A DNA stretch of 64,000 nucleotides from CAWCAW01 sp963714125. Lineage in GTDB: Bacteria; Actinomycetota; Acidimicrobiia; Acidimicrobiales; UBA8190. The position numbers and the translations under genes are program-made. Positions 39,159 to 49,778 of this stretch are shown here, piece after piece. A model generated the notes under the pieces. That model saw only the letters and a list, made by a program, of their open reading frames with translations, did no database searches and was not told the origin of the DNA. The stretch lies in NCBI GenBank assembly GCA_963714125.1, contig OY970234.1:2046001-2110000 (forward strand). Direction: 5' to 3'. Position 1 is the stretch's first letter. Every line of letters starts with the position of its first letter.

Positions 39159-40306
39159 GAGAGGGAAGTGGCGTAGCGGCGCGCCGGCGAGAACGGTGAC
39201 AGCTCCGGAGGTGGTTCAGCTCCGGTCAAGGTGGCCACCACGGCGGCGGCGGTGAGCGGGGCCAGCAGGATCCCGTTTCGGTAGTGGCCGGTGGCGAGCA
39301 CCAGACCGTCGAGCGCGCTCGGCCCCACCACAGGGCCGTTGTCAGGCGAACCGGGACGCAGTCCTGCGCTCGCCTCGGTGAGTGTCAGCTCGCCGATTCC
39401 GGGCACGACGCGCTGCGCGTCTCGGAGCAACTCGTAGACGGCTCCGGCGGTCACCGCCGTGTCGAAGCCCTGTTCCTCGACGGTGGCCCCCACCACCACC
39501 TCGCCATCGAGGCGGGGGACGACGTACACGTACGAGCCGTGCACCACGGCGCGCACGGCGCGCCGCACCGGTGTGTGCTGCGGCGGACCACTGAGGCGCA
39601 GGATCTGTCCCTTGACGGGACGCACGGCCGGTGCCACCCCCGGGGGCAGGCCGTCGATGGCCCCCGACCAGCACCCCGCCGCCAGCACCACCGCCGCGCA
39701 CTCGATGCTGCGTCCGTCCTCGAGGCCCACTCCCGTCACTCGCCCGCCAGCGCTGTCGATGGTGCGGGCCGCCACCGCCTCGAACTGCACACCACGCCGG
39801 CGGGCCGCCTCGAGGACGGCCTCCATGAGCAGTCTGGTATGGACCTGGTGGTCATCGGGCGCCCACACGGCGCCGGCGATAGAGGGCGACAGCTGCGGTT
39901 CGAGGGCGCGGGCTTTGCTGGCTGTCAGCCATTGGGCGGCCAGTCCCAGTTGTTGCTGAAAGGCGAAGACCTCTTCGCTCCAGGCCCGGTCGTCGTCGTC
40001 GACGGCCACCGACAACGTCCCGCACTGCCGGTAGCCGACGCTTGAGGCGACCTCGGTCTCGAGCTCGGCCGCGAAGTCGGGCCAGGCCTGGGCGCCGGCC
40101 AGGTTTAACGCCAGCAGGGCTTCCTCGCCGTAATGCGCATCGGTGACGGGCGTGAGCATGCCCGCCGCCATCCACGACGCCCCTCGACCGGGGTGGGGGT
40201 CCACCACGACCACCGAAAGCCCGTGGCCGGCCGCCTGGCGGGCGATGGCCGCTCCGATGATGCCGCCACCGACCACGGCCACATCAACGCGAGTCAGGGG
40301 GCTCAC
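39155..40306 (-). CDS. thiO: Glycine oxidase
   Basis: FAD enzyme that oxidises glycine to iminoglycine for thiazole synthesis; it replaces the radical-SAM ThiH and implies aerobic life. 383 residues. FAD motif VAVVGGGIIGAAIARQAAGHGLSVVVVD at the N-terminus; GRGASWMAAGMLTPVTD, LRPVKGQILRLSG-like segment (VRPVKGQILRL) and the C-terminal LRPGSPDNGPVVGPS and ATGHYRNGILLAPLTA blocks are typical of ThiO. GTG start with AAGG upstream. First gene of the thi operon; no TPP riboswitch was recognised in the 116 bases before it. Confidence 0.94.
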   Translation of the reverse strand: MSPLTRVDVAVVGGGIIGAAIARQAAGHGLSVVVVDPHPGRGASWMAAGMLTPVTDAHYGEEALLALNLAGAQAWPDFAAELETEVASSVGYRQCGTLSVAVDDDDRAWSEEVFAFQQQLGLAAQWLTASKARALEPQLSPSIAGAVWAPDDHQVHTRLLMEAVLEAARRRGVQFEAVAARTIDSAGGRVTGVGLEDGRSIECAAVVLAAGCWSGAIDGLPPGVAPAVRPVKGQILRLSGPPQHTPVRRAVRAVVHGSYVYVVPRLDGEVVVGATVEEQGFDTAVTAGAVYELLRDAQRVVPGIGELTLTEASAGLRPGSPDNGPVVGPSALDGLVLATGHYRNGILLAPLTAAAVVATLTGAEPPPELSPFSPARRYATSLS

Positions 40307-40422
40307 CTCCCGCCTTGAAGGGGAGGGCAGGTCACACGATGTATCCTAGAAGGGCTGCGACAGGGCCAGCGTCGTCCCGCCGGCAGTCCGCTTACCGCCG
40401 CGTACGACACGGAGTAACCCAG

Positions 40423-43400
40423 TTGAAGACAACGCCTTCCCCAACGGGCCTTTACGACCCTGCGTTCGAGCATGACGCGTGTGGGATCGCCATGGTCGCC
40501 GACCTGCACGGTCGGCCCCATCACGCCATGGTCGACCAGGCCCTGACCGCGCTCGAGCACCTGGCCCATCGAGGGGCGTCGGGAGCCGAGCCCTCCACCG
40601 GAGATGGCGCCGGGGTGCTCATCCAGGTGCCGCATCGCTTCTTGGCGGCCACCGTCGGCTTTGCCCTGCCCGAGCCCGGCCGCTACGCACCGGGGATCGT
40701 GTTCCTCCCCGCCGACGCCGATGACGCGCTGAAGGCGCAGCGTCGTATCGAGGAGCTGGCGGCCGAAGAGCGCCTCACCGTCTTGGGCTGGCGTGACGTG
40801 CCCACCGATCCGAGCGGTCTGGGCGCCAGTGCCCTGGCCGCCATGCCGCGCATTCGTCAGGTGGTGGTGGCGCCCCTGGTGGAGGCCGACGACCCCGTCG
40901 CCCTCGACCGGCTCACGTTCTGCCTGCGCAAGCGCGTCGAGCACGAAGTGCCGGGCGTATACATCTCGTCGTTGTCGGCGCGCACCATCGTGTACAAGGG
41001 CATGTTGACGGGACATCAGCTCCGTCTCTTTTATCCCGACCTGTCCGATCACCGCTTCGAAAGCGCGCTGGCCCTCGTGCACAGCCGATTCTCGACCAAC
41101 ACGTTTCCGTCGTGGCCGCTGGCGCACCCGTATCGCTACATGGCCCACAACGGCGAGATCAACACCCTGCGCGGCAACCGCAACTGGATGCGAGCCCGCG
41201 AGGCGTTGCTGCGCAGCGACCTCATTCCCGGTGACTTGGCCCGCCTCTTTCCGGTGTGCGACCCGAGCGGCTCGGACACGGCCTCGTTTGACGAGGTGCT
41301 CGAGCTGCTGCACCTGGGCGGACGCAGCTTGGCCCACGCCGTGTTGATGATGATCCCCGAGGCATGGGAGAACCATCGCTCCATGGACGAGGCCCGCCGC
41401 GCCTTTTACCGTTACCACGCCTCGCTCATGGAGCCCTGGGACGGTCCAGCCGCGGTGGTGTTCACCGACGGCACCGTGGTGGGCGGCGTGCTGGACCGAA
41501 ACGGCTTGCGTCCGTCGCGTTACTGGGTCACCGACGACGGCCTGGTGGTGCTGGCGTCGGAGGTGGGGGTGCTCGACATCGACCCCGCCAAGGTGGTGCG
41601 CAAGGGCCGGCTTCAGCCCGGACGGATGTTCCTCGTCGACACCGCCCAAGGTCGCATCGTCGACGACGACGAAATCAAGACGCAGTTGGCCGCCGAGCAT
41701 CCCTATGGCCAATGGCTGGCCGACGGCCAGGTGTCGCTGCCGGACCTGCCGCCGAGGCTCATGCTCACCCCTCAACATGCGTCGGTGCTGACCCATCAGC
41801 GCCTGTTCGGCTACACCAACGAGGAGCTCCGCCTCATCCTCGCCCCCATGGCGCGCTCGGGGGCCGAGCCCATTGGATCGATGGGCAACGACGCCGCCAT
41901 CTCGGTGCTGTCGGACAAGCCGCGCTTGCTCTTCGACTACTTCACGCAACTCTTCGCCCAGGTGACGAACCCGCCCCTCGACGCCATTCGCGAGGAGTTG
42001 GTCACGTCCAACCTCTCCAAGCTCGGGCCCGAGGGCAACCTGCTGGAGCCGACGGCCGACTCGTGCAAGCAGATCATGCTGCCGTACCCGGTCATCGACA
42101 ACGGCGAGCTGGCCAAGCTCCTCTACGTCAACGAGGACAAGGACGCGCCCGGGTTCGACGCCTTTGCCGTGGACGGGCTGTTCGACGTCACCGGTGGAGG
42201 CGAGGCATTGGCCAAGGCCATCGAGGACGTGCGCCGCCGGGTGTCGTTCGCCATTGCGTTGGGTTCGAACATCATCATCCTCTCGGATCGCAACTCGACG
42301 GCCACCATGGCGCCGGTGCCGTCGTTGCTTTTGACCGCGGCCGTCCACGAGCACCTCGTGCGCGAGAAGACCCGCACCCGGGTGGGGCTGGTGGTCGAGA
42401 CCGGCGATGCCCGCGAGGTGCACCACATCGCACTGCTCATCGGCTTCGGCGCTTCGGCGGTCAACCCCTATCTGGCCTTCGAGACGATCGACGAGATGCT
42501 CGAGACGGGCATCGTGCAAGGCCTCACGCCCCGCCAGGCCCGGGCCAATTACATCAAGGCGTCATGCAAGGGCGTCATCAAAACGATGTCGAAGATGGGC
42601 GTGTCCACGGTGGCCTCCTACACCGGAGCGCAGATCTTCGAGGCGGTGGGCCTCGGGCGCGACGTCGTCGACGAGTACTTCACCGGAACCACCAGTCGCA
42701 TCGGCGGGGTGGGGCTCGACGAGCTGGCCGCCGAGGTCATCGAGCGTCACCGCTTGGCGCACCTACCCCGGCCCAACGAACGCGCCCACCGAGAACTAGA
42801 GGGTGGGGGCGAGTATCAGTGGCGGCGCGAGGGCGAGGTCCACCTCTTCAATCCCAAGACCGTCTTCAAGCTGCAGCACGCCACGCGGGCCAAGCGCTAC
42901 GACATCTTCAAGGAGTACACCCGCCTCGTCGACGACCAGTCCGAGCACCTGGCCACGTTGCGGGGATTGCTCCGCTTGCGCACCGGCGCCTTGCCCGCGC
43001 TGGAGATGGACGATGTCGAGCCGGTGAGTGCCATCGTGACGCGTTTTGCCACCGGGGCCATGTCCTACGGCTCCATTTCCGCCGAGGCGCACGAGAACCT
43101 CGCCATTGCCATGAACCGCCTGGGCGGCAAGTCCAACACCGGCGAAGGTGGGGAGGACGCCGAGCGCTTCGTGCCCGACGCCAACGGCGACCTGCGTCGC
43201 AGCGCCATCAAGCAGGTGGCGTCGGCTCGTTTCGGGGTGACCAGTGAGTATCTGGTCAACGCCGATGACATTCAGATCAAGATTGCCCAGGGGGCCAAGC
43301 CCGGTGAAGGCGGCCAGCTCCCGGGCGGCAAGGTCTACCCGTGGATCGCCAAGACGCGCTTTTCCACGCCGGGCGTGGGGCTCATCTCTCCGCCTCCGCA

Positions 43401-44961
43401 CCATGACATCTACTCCATCGAGGACATCGCTCAGCTCATTCACGATCTGAAGTCGGCCAACCCCGAAGCCCGGGTGCACGTGAAGTTGGTGGCCGAGGTG
43501 GGGGTGGGTACGGTGGCCGCCGGCGTGGCCAAGGCCAAGTCCGATGTGGTGCTCATCTCCGGCCATGACGGCGGGACCGGAGCAAGCCCGCTGACGTCGC
43601 TCAAGCACGCCGGCATCCCCTGGGAGCTCGGCTTGGCCGAGACCCAGCAGACCCTCATGCTCAACGGGCTGCGCGACCGCATCGTGGTGCAGGTCGACGG
43701 CCAGCTCAAGACCGGCCGCGACGTGGTTATCGCGGCGCTGCTGGGCGCCGAGGAGTTCGGCTTCGCCACCGCCCCGTTGGTGGTGTCGGGGTGCGTGATG
43801 ATGCGCGTCTGCCATCTCGACACCTGTCCGGTCGGTATCGCCACCCAGAACCCCGAGCTGCGCAAGCGCTTCGCCGGCAAGCCCGAATTCGTGGAGCACT
43901 TCTTCGAGTTCATTGCCCAAGAAGTGCGCGAGTACCTGGCTGCCTTGGGTTTGCGTTCCATCGAGGAGGCCATCGGGCGCGTCGACCTGCTCGATGTCGT
44001 CGAGGCCATCGGCCACTACAAGGCGAGCGGACTTGACTTGACGCCCATCCTGGCCGCCCCCGAGGCGGGACCACCCACCGACCGCCGCTGGCGCCAGGCC
44101 CAAGACCACGGGCTCCATCGCGCTTTGGACCATCAGTTCCTGCCCGCCTGCCGGGTCGCCATCGACGATGGGACGCCGGTAGCGATGGAGCTGCCCATCA
44201 GCAACGTCGATCGCACCGTGGGCACCTTGCTCGGCTACGAGATCACCAAACGCCATGGGGCGGCGGGTTTGGCTGACGACACCATTGTGCTGACCTTTCA
44301 CGGCTCGGCGGGCCAGAGCTTCGGGGCCTTCGTACCGCGCGGGGTGACGCTGCGGTTGTCCGGCGATGCCAACGACTATCTGGCCAAGGGGTTGTCGGGA
44401 GGCAAGGTGGTGTTGCGTCCGCCTGAGGCATCCAGCTTCGCCGCCGAGGACCACATCATCGCCGGCAACGTCATCCTCTACGGCGCCACCGCCGGTCGCT
44501 GCTACATCCGGGGCCAGGTGGGCGAACGCTTCTGTGTGCGCAACTCGGGAGCCGTCGCCGTTGTCGAAGGTATCGGCGACCACGGCTGTGAGTACATGAC
44601 GGGGGGCAAGGTCGTCGTGCTCGGTCCCACCGGTCGCAACTTCGGGGCGGGCATGTCCGGTGGGATCGCCTACGTCTTTGACCCCGACGGCACCTTCGGG
44701 TCCCGGGTCAACCCCGACATGGTCGACCTCGAGGAGCTCGACGATGAGGACCAGCAGTGGTTGTACGACACCATCGCCGAACATGCCCAGCTCACCGGAT
44801 CGGCCGTGGCCACGCGGCTGCTCGAGGATTGGGCGGGGGCGCTGGTGCAGTTCGTGAAAGTGATGCCGCGCGACTATCGCCGCGTGCTCGAAGCCACCCG
44901 ACGGGCGCTCGACGCCGGCACGTCGGTCGACGAGGCGGTCATGGCCGCCTCCCACGGGTAG
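40423..44961 (+). CDS. gltB: Glutamate synthase, large (alpha) subunit
   Basis: Transfers the amide of glutamine to 2-oxoglutarate, giving two glutamates. 1512 residues from the TTG start. The glutaminase domain begins at Cys20 (FEHDACGIAMVADL), the nucleophile exposed after propeptide removal. The FMN/synthase domain includes MSYGSISAEAHENLAIAMNRLGGKSNTGEGGE and LISGHDGGTGASP; the 3Fe-4S cluster site is CVMMRVCHLDTCPVG. The C-terminal glycine-rich beta-helix (GGKVVVLGPTGRNFGAGMSGGIAYVFD) is complete. TTG 40423 is preferred because GGAG (40411-40414) lies at proper distance and the propeptide then has normal length. The frame is open upstream to 40315. Confidence 0.95.
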   Translation: MKTTPSPTGLYDPAFEHDACGIAMVADLHGRPHHAMVDQALTALEHLAHRGASGAEPSTGDGAGVLIQVPHRFLAATVGFALPEPGRYAPGIVFLPADADDALKAQRRIEELAAEERLTVLGWRDVPTDPSGLGASALAAMPRIRQVVVAPLVEADDPVALDRLTFCLRKRVEHEVPGVYISSLSARTIVYKGMLTGHQLRLFYPDLSDHRFESALALVHSRFSTNTFPSWPLAHPYRYMAHNGEINTLRGNRNWMRAREALLRSDLIPGDLARLFPVCDPSGSDTASFDEVLELLHLGGRSLAHAVLMMIPEAWENHRSMDEARRAFYRYHASLMEPWDGPAAVVFTDGTVVGGVLDRNGLRPSRYWVTDDGLVVLASEVGVLDIDPAKVVRKGRLQPGRMFLVDTAQGRIVDDDEIKTQLAAEHPYGQWLADGQVSLPDLPPRLMLTPQHASVLTHQRLFGYTNEELRLILAPMARSGAEPIGSMGNDAAISVLSDKPRLLFDYFTQLFAQVTNPPLDAIREELVTSNLSKLGPEGNLLEPTADSCKQIMLPYPVIDNGELAKLLYVNEDKDAPGFDAFAVDGLFDVTGGGEALAKAIEDVRRRVSFAIALGSNIIILSDRNSTATMAPVPSLLLTAAVHEHLVREKTRTRVGLVVETGDAREVHHIALLIGFGASAVNPYLAFETIDEMLETGIVQGLTPRQARANYIKASCKGVIKTMSKMGVSTVASYTGAQIFEAVGLGRDVVDEYFTGTTSRIGGVGLDELAAEVIERHRLAHLPRPNERAHRELEGGGEYQWRREGEVHLFNPKTVFKLQHATRAKRYDIFKEYTRLVDDQSEHLATLRGLLRLRTGALPALEMDDVEPVSAIVTRFATGAMSYGSISAEAHENLAIAMNRLGGKSNTGEGGEDAERFVPDANGDLRRSAIKQVASARFGVTSEYLVNADDIQIKIAQGAKPGEGGQLPGGKVYPWIAKTRFSTPGVGLISPPPHHDIYSIEDIAQLIHDLKSANPEARVHVKLVAEVGVGTVAAGVAKAKSDVVLISGHDGGTGASPLTSLKHAGIPWELGLAETQQTLMLNGLRDRIVVQVDGQLKTGRDVVIAALLGAEEFGFATAPLVVSGCVMMRVCHLDTCPVGIATQNPELRKRFAGKPEFVEHFFEFIAQEVREYLAALGLRSIEEAIGRVDLLDVVEAIGHYKASGLDLTPILAAPEAGPPTDRRWRQAQDHGLHRALDHQFLPACRVAIDDGTPVAMELPISNVDRTVGTLLGYEITKRHGAAGLADDTIVLTFHGSAGQSFGAFVPRGVTLRLSGDANDYLAKGLSGGKVVLRPPEASSFAAEDHIIAGNVILYGATAGRCYIRGQVGERFCVRNSGAVAVVEGIGDHGCEYMTGGKVVVLGPTGRNFGAGMSGGIAYVFDPDGTFGSRVNPDMVDLEELDDEDQQWLYDTIAEHAQLTGSAVATRLLEDWAGALVQFVKVMPRDYRRVLEATRRALDAGTSVDEAVMAASHG

Positions 44962-44967
44962 GTCGCC

Positions 44968-46467
44968 ATGGGAAAGATCACCGGTTTCGTCGAGTACCCC
45001 CGCCGGCTGCCGGCGCGTCGGGCCGTGGCGGTGCGCCTGCGCGACTGGCGCGAGGTCTACGAACCCTTCGCCGAGGAGGCCGCCGCCGAGCAGGGGGCGC
45101 GCTGTATGGACTGCGGCATTCCCTTCTGCCACGAGGGTTGTCCGCTCGGCAACCTCATCCCGGAATGGAACGACCTCGTCTACCGCCGCGAATGGCGTGA
45201 TGCCATCGAGCGGTTGCACGCCACCAACAACTTTCCCGAGTTCACGGGCCGGTTGTGTCCGGCCCCGTGTGAGGGGTCATGTGTGCTCGGCATCAACGCC
45301 GATCCCGTGGCCATCGAGCGCATCGAGTACGAGATCATCGAACGCGCCTGGGCCGAGGGTTGGGTGACGCCGCAGGTGTCCGAGGTTTCGACCGGCAAGT
45401 CCGTGGCGGTCGTGGGCTCGGGTCCGGCCGGCCTGGCGTGCGCCCAACAGCTGGCACACGCTGGGCATCGGGTTGTCGTCTTCGAACGGGGGCAGCGTCC
45501 GGGGGGGTTGCTGCGTTACGGCATCCCCGAGTTCAAGATGGAGAAGGCCGTCCTCGATCGCCGCCTGGAACAGCTGCGCGCCGAAGGCGTGACGTTTCGC
45601 TGTGCCACCTCGGTGGGTGCCGCCGTCGGCACCGGGGCCGACGCGCCCCATGTGGAAGTGGTGGCGGCTGAGTCCCTGGTGGCGGACTTTGATGCCGTGG
45701 TGCTCGCCGGCGGGGCCACGTTGCCTCGTGAGCTCGATATTCCGGGGCGCCAGTTGGACGGCATCCATCTCGCCATGGACTACCTCAAGCCGTCGAACCT
45801 GGTGCGTGAAGGCGAATTCGAAGCGTCGCCCATCAGCGCCGCCGGCAAGGACGTGGTCATCATCGGGGGCGGAGACACCGGCGCCGACTGCCTGGGAACC
45901 GCGCACCGCCAGGGCGCCGCCTCGGTACGCCAGCTCGAGATCATGCCCCAGCCGCCCGACATGCGGCTCGAGGACAACCCCTGGCCAACGTGGCCGCTCA
46001 TCTTGCGCACGTCATCCGCGCACGAGGAGGGCGGGGAGCGTCTGTATGCCGTGACCACCACCGAATTCGTCGACGGCGGTGACGGCGCGGTGGGGGGACT
46101 GCGCGCCGAGCAGGTGGAGATGGTCCGAGGGGATGGCGGTATGAAGATGGTCCCCGTCCCCGACAGCCACTTCGAGATGCCTTGCCAACTGGTGCTGTTG
46201 GCCATGGGATTCCTGGGGGCCGAACGTCAGGGAGTGGTGGGGGAGCTCGGTCTCGAGCTCGACGCCCGGGGATCGGTGTCGTGCGACGCCAACTGGGCCA
46301 CCAGCGCGCCTCAGGTATTCGTGTGCGGGGATATGACCCGCGGCCAAAGCCTCATCGTGTGGGCCATCGCCGAAGGCCGTTCGTGCGCGGCGTCGGTCGA
46401 CCAGTTCCTCATGGGCGACACGGCGTTGCCCGCTCCCATCGTCCCCGGGCAACTGGCGCTGCGCTAG
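44968..46467 (+). CDS. gltD: Glutamate synthase, small (beta) subunit
   Basis: NADPH-oxidising partner that feeds electrons to GltB. 499 residues. N-terminal cysteine set for 4Fe-4S clusters: GARCMDCGIPFCHEGCPLGNLIPEWN and RLCPAPCEGSCVLGI. FAD site VVGSGPAGLACAQQLAHAGHRVVVFERGQRPGGLLRYGIPEFK; NADPH site VVIIGGGDTGADCLGTAHRQGA; C-terminal FVCGDMTRGQSLIVWAIAEGRSCA. Starts six bases after gltB, so a two-gene operon. Confidence 0.96.
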   Translation: MGKITGFVEYPRRLPARRAVAVRLRDWREVYEPFAEEAAAEQGARCMDCGIPFCHEGCPLGNLIPEWNDLVYRREWRDAIERLHATNNFPEFTGRLCPAPCEGSCVLGINADPVAIERIEYEIIERAWAEGWVTPQVSEVSTGKSVAVVGSGPAGLACAQQLAHAGHRVVVFERGQRPGGLLRYGIPEFKMEKAVLDRRLEQLRAEGVTFRCATSVGAAVGTGADAPHVEVVAAESLVADFDAVVLAGGATLPRELDIPGRQLDGIHLAMDYLKPSNLVREGEFEASPISAAGKDVVIIGGGDTGADCLGTAHRQGAASVRQLEIMPQPPDMRLEDNPWPTWPLILRTSSAHEEGGERLYAVTTTEFVDGGDGAVGGLRAEQVEMVRGDGGMKMVPVPDSHFEMPCQLVLLAMGFLGAERQGVVGELGLELDARGSVSCDANWATSAPQVFVCGDMTRGQSLIVWAIAEGRSCAASVDQFLMGDTALPAPIVPGQLALR

Positions 46468-46492
46468 CCGGGCGTCAGGTAGCTTCGCGGCC

Positions 46493-47137
46493 GTGCCCGA
46501 ATCATTGACGTCCATTTTTTCCGAGCTCGGCGCCGCCACCTTGGGTGAGTCCGGTGCCTTGACCATGGTGCCGCGCGTGCACGCGGCGTGGCCCGGGGCC
46601 CGCTTGGCTGCCCCCGCCTACCCCGTGCACTGTGAGACCGGCGACAACCTGGCCGTGCACGTAGCGCTCACCCGCGCCCCGGCGGGCTGTGCGTTGGTTG
46701 TTGACGTCGGCGAAGAACGCGCCTTCGGCTACTGGGGTGAGGTCCTCACCACGTTGGCGCTGACCCGGGGCATCGCCGGCTTGGTGATCGACGGCGGCGT
46801 GCGTGACATCGAGGCGGTGGCGGGGGCGGGCTTCCCGATCTTCTCGGCCATGATCGCCCTGCGCGGCGCCGCCAAGGTAGCGCCGGGCACCATCGGGGCC
46901 ACGGTAGAGGTGGGCGGGGTTTCGGTACAGGCCGGGGACTGGGTGGTCGGCGACGCCGATGGGGTGGTGATCGTGCCGGGCAACGCGCTCGAGGCCGTCG
47001 CCGCCGCGGGCCGAGCCCGTCAGGAGAAAGAAACGGTGATGTTCGAGCGCCTCCGAGCCGGGGCCACCACGGTGGAGCTGCTCGACTTGGACATCTCTCC
47101 GGTCGTGGAGACGCCGGGCACCTACGTCGGCGACTGA
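46493..47137 (+). CDS. RraA-like / HMG aldolase family protein
   Basis: 214 residues. RraA fold markers: VVDVGEERAFGYWGEVLTTLALTRGIAGLVIDGGVRDIEAVAGAGFPIFSAMIALRGAAK, where GE(4)A and the DGGVRD block form the metal/oxoacid site in HMG/CHA aldolases; GVSVQAGDWVVGDADGVVIVP follows. Members with the full site are 4-hydroxy-4-methyl-2-oxoglutarate aldolases or oxaloacetate decarboxylases; others only bind RNase E. The site looks intact, so I favour an enzyme. GTG start. Lies 25 bases after gltD. Confidence 0.85.
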   Translation: MPESLTSIFSELGAATLGESGALTMVPRVHAAWPGARLAAPAYPVHCETGDNLAVHVALTRAPAGCALVVDVGEERAFGYWGEVLTTLALTRGIAGLVIDGGVRDIEAVAGAGFPIFSAMIALRGAAKVAPGTIGATVEVGGVSVQAGDWVVGDADGVVIVPGNALEAVAAAGRARQEKETVMFERLRAGATTVELLDLDISPVVETPGTYVGD

Positions 47138-47143
47138 ACCGAT

Positions 47144-48094
47144 CTAGCCGGTCAGAAGGTGCGGCGGTCGGCGCCCGGCCAGCACGTCGCAAACTTGCGC
47201 ACAGGCGAGTTGCACCATGGCCCCGCGTGTCGCTAATGACGCGCTGCCGATATGGGGGAGCAGCACCGTTCTCGGCGCCGCCAGCAGCCGCGCGTTGATG
47301 CGCGGCTCGCCGTCGTAGACGTCGAGACCGGCGGCAAAGATCCGGCCTGCCTCGAGGGCATCGGCCAAGGCGTTTTCGTCGACCACGGGGCCGCGTGCGG
47401 TGTTGACGAGTACCGCCGTCGGTTTCATGGCGGCCAACTCGGCGGCTCCGATGAGGTGCCGGGTGGCGTCACTCAAGGGAACATGCACACTGACGACATC
47501 GGCGCGACGGAGCAGATCGGCAAGGTCGGCCACGTAGCCGGGCTCGCCGGTGTCGTGACGGGAGTGATGGAGCACCTCCATGGAGAACCCTTGGGCGCGC
47601 CTTTGCACCGCCTTGGCGATGCGCCCGTAACCCACCAGCCCGAGCACCGCACCGTGCACGTCGTGACCGAGGTACTGGTCGATGGCCCATCCCGGCCACG
47701 TTCCGGCCCGCAGGTCGCGTTCGGCGTCTGAGGCCAGGCGCGAGGCGGCCAGCATCAACAACATGGCCACATCGGCGGTCGTCTCGTCGAGCACCCCCGG
47801 GGTGTTGCACACAGCGATGCCCAACTCCCGGGCATAGGCGATGTCGACGTTGTCGAAGCCCACGGCCACATTGCCGACCACCTTGAGCCGCCCCGCCGCT
47901 CCGGCGCGCAGGACCTCGGCGTCGATGCGATCGGTGAGCAGGCACACCAGGCCGTCGGCGTCGCCGACCTTGGACAGGATCTCGTCGCCGCTCCACGGCG
48001 TCGGACCGCTCGGCTCGTCGACGTCGTGACCGGCTGCCACCAAGTTCTCCAGCCACTGCGGTGGTAGGCGCCGGCTGACGATCACCCGAGACAT
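47144..48094 (-). CDS. D-2-hydroxyacid dehydrogenase (glyoxylate/hydroxypyruvate reductase type)
   Basis: NAD(P)H-dependent reductase, 316 residues. MSRVIVSRRLPPQWLENLVAAGHDVD is the N-terminal catalytic lobe; the dinucleotide motif is VLGLVGYGRIAKAVQRRAQGF; VNTARGPVVDENALADALEAGRIFAAGLDVYDGEP holds the catalytic Arg and Glu region and LLPHIGSAS the catalytic His. Sequence style resembles glyoxylate reductases (GRHPR). ATG 48094 has AAGGGGAA upstream. Divergent from the AllA-like gene (66 bases), with which it could share glyoxylate metabolism: AllA releases glyoxylate. Confidence 0.92.
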   Translation of the reverse strand: MSRVIVSRRLPPQWLENLVAAGHDVDEPSGPTPWSGDEILSKVGDADGLVCLLTDRIDAEVLRAGAAGRLKVVGNVAVGFDNVDIAYARELGIAVCNTPGVLDETTADVAMLLMLAASRLASDAERDLRAGTWPGWAIDQYLGHDVHGAVLGLVGYGRIAKAVQRRAQGFSMEVLHHSRHDTGEPGYVADLADLLRRADVVSVHVPLSDATRHLIGAAELAAMKPTAVLVNTARGPVVDENALADALEAGRIFAAGLDVYDGEPRINARLLAAPRTVLLPHIGSASLATRGAMVQLACAQVCDVLAGRRPPHLLTG

Positions 48095-48160
48095 GGCAGT
48101 GTTCCCCTTCCGCCCTAGACTCCCCGTTCTGGCCGAGCAGCGTAGACGACGAGGTTGGCG

Positions 48161-48664
48161 ATGAGCACCGTGATCAGACGCGTGGTGGCGGCGCCGTTGG
48201 ACGCGTCGAGCTGGACCCCCTTCGGGTGGCTGCCGGTGCAGGACACCGACCCTGCTGACGGCACGCACCGCCTGAGTTACGACGGCGGGGATCCCCATCT
48301 CAATGTCATCTCGCACCGGCTCGACGAGCTCGAAGCCGTAGACGGCGCCCTACGTTGTCCGGAGTTGTTTCGCCATGAACGCCACACCCAAGCGTTGCTG
48401 GTCCTCAACTGCACGGCGGTGATCGCGGTGGCACCTCCCGACGTGACGTTTTCGTCGCCGGAAGACGCCCGCCACGTGAGTGCCTTTGTCCTGCGGCCTT
48501 ACGATGCCTTTGTGCTCCAACGAGGGACGTGGCACTGGGGCCCGTTTCCCGTCAGGGACGATGTCGTGCAGCTATGGAACCTCCAGGCGTTGGCGTATAT
48601 CGAGGACAATGACCGAGCCGATCTCGCCGCCGTTGGCGCCACCGTGGACGTGGTGGTCTCCTAG
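48161..48664 (+). CDS. Ureidoglycolate lyase-like protein (AllA family)
   Basis: 167 residues. AllA enzymes split ureidoglycolate into glyoxylate and urea. Supporting segments: LDASSWTPFGWLPVQDTD, ELFRHERHTQALLVLNCTAVIAVAPPDV (AllA: RHPxTxQAFxP) and FVLRPYDAFVLQRGTWHWGPFPVRD (AllA: GVxYHRGTWH). Key positions look kept, but a related cupin-like role is possible, as no other allantoin gene is nearby. ATG 48161 with GAGG six bases upstream. Confidence 0.78.
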   Translation: MSTVIRRVVAAPLDASSWTPFGWLPVQDTDPADGTHRLSYDGGDPHLNVISHRLDELEAVDGALRCPELFRHERHTQALLVLNCTAVIAVAPPDVTFSSPEDARHVSAFVLRPYDAFVLQRGTWHWGPFPVRDDVVQLWNLQALAYIEDNDRADLAAVGATVDVVVS

Positions 48665-48673
48665 GCGGATCGA

Positions 48674-49654
<981 letters not shown>

Positions 49655-49778
49655 CGCCCGTCATCCTCGCCTACGTACGGAGCGCCAGAGGTACCTCGTA
49701 CCGGCAGAGACGAACGGGTCCCCTGGAGCGCCCCTGATTAAGGTGGTGCGTTCCGGCTCGAGATGGGGGTGTGGTCGG

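Noticed and set aside
40307..40422. TPP riboswitch before thiO
   Set aside because: No THI-box sequence (CUGAGA and its partner) or matching helices could be found on the minus strand.
42796..45219. 807-residue minus-strand open frame
   Set aside because: Antisense to gltB/gltD with the typical composition of a GC-rich shadow frame.
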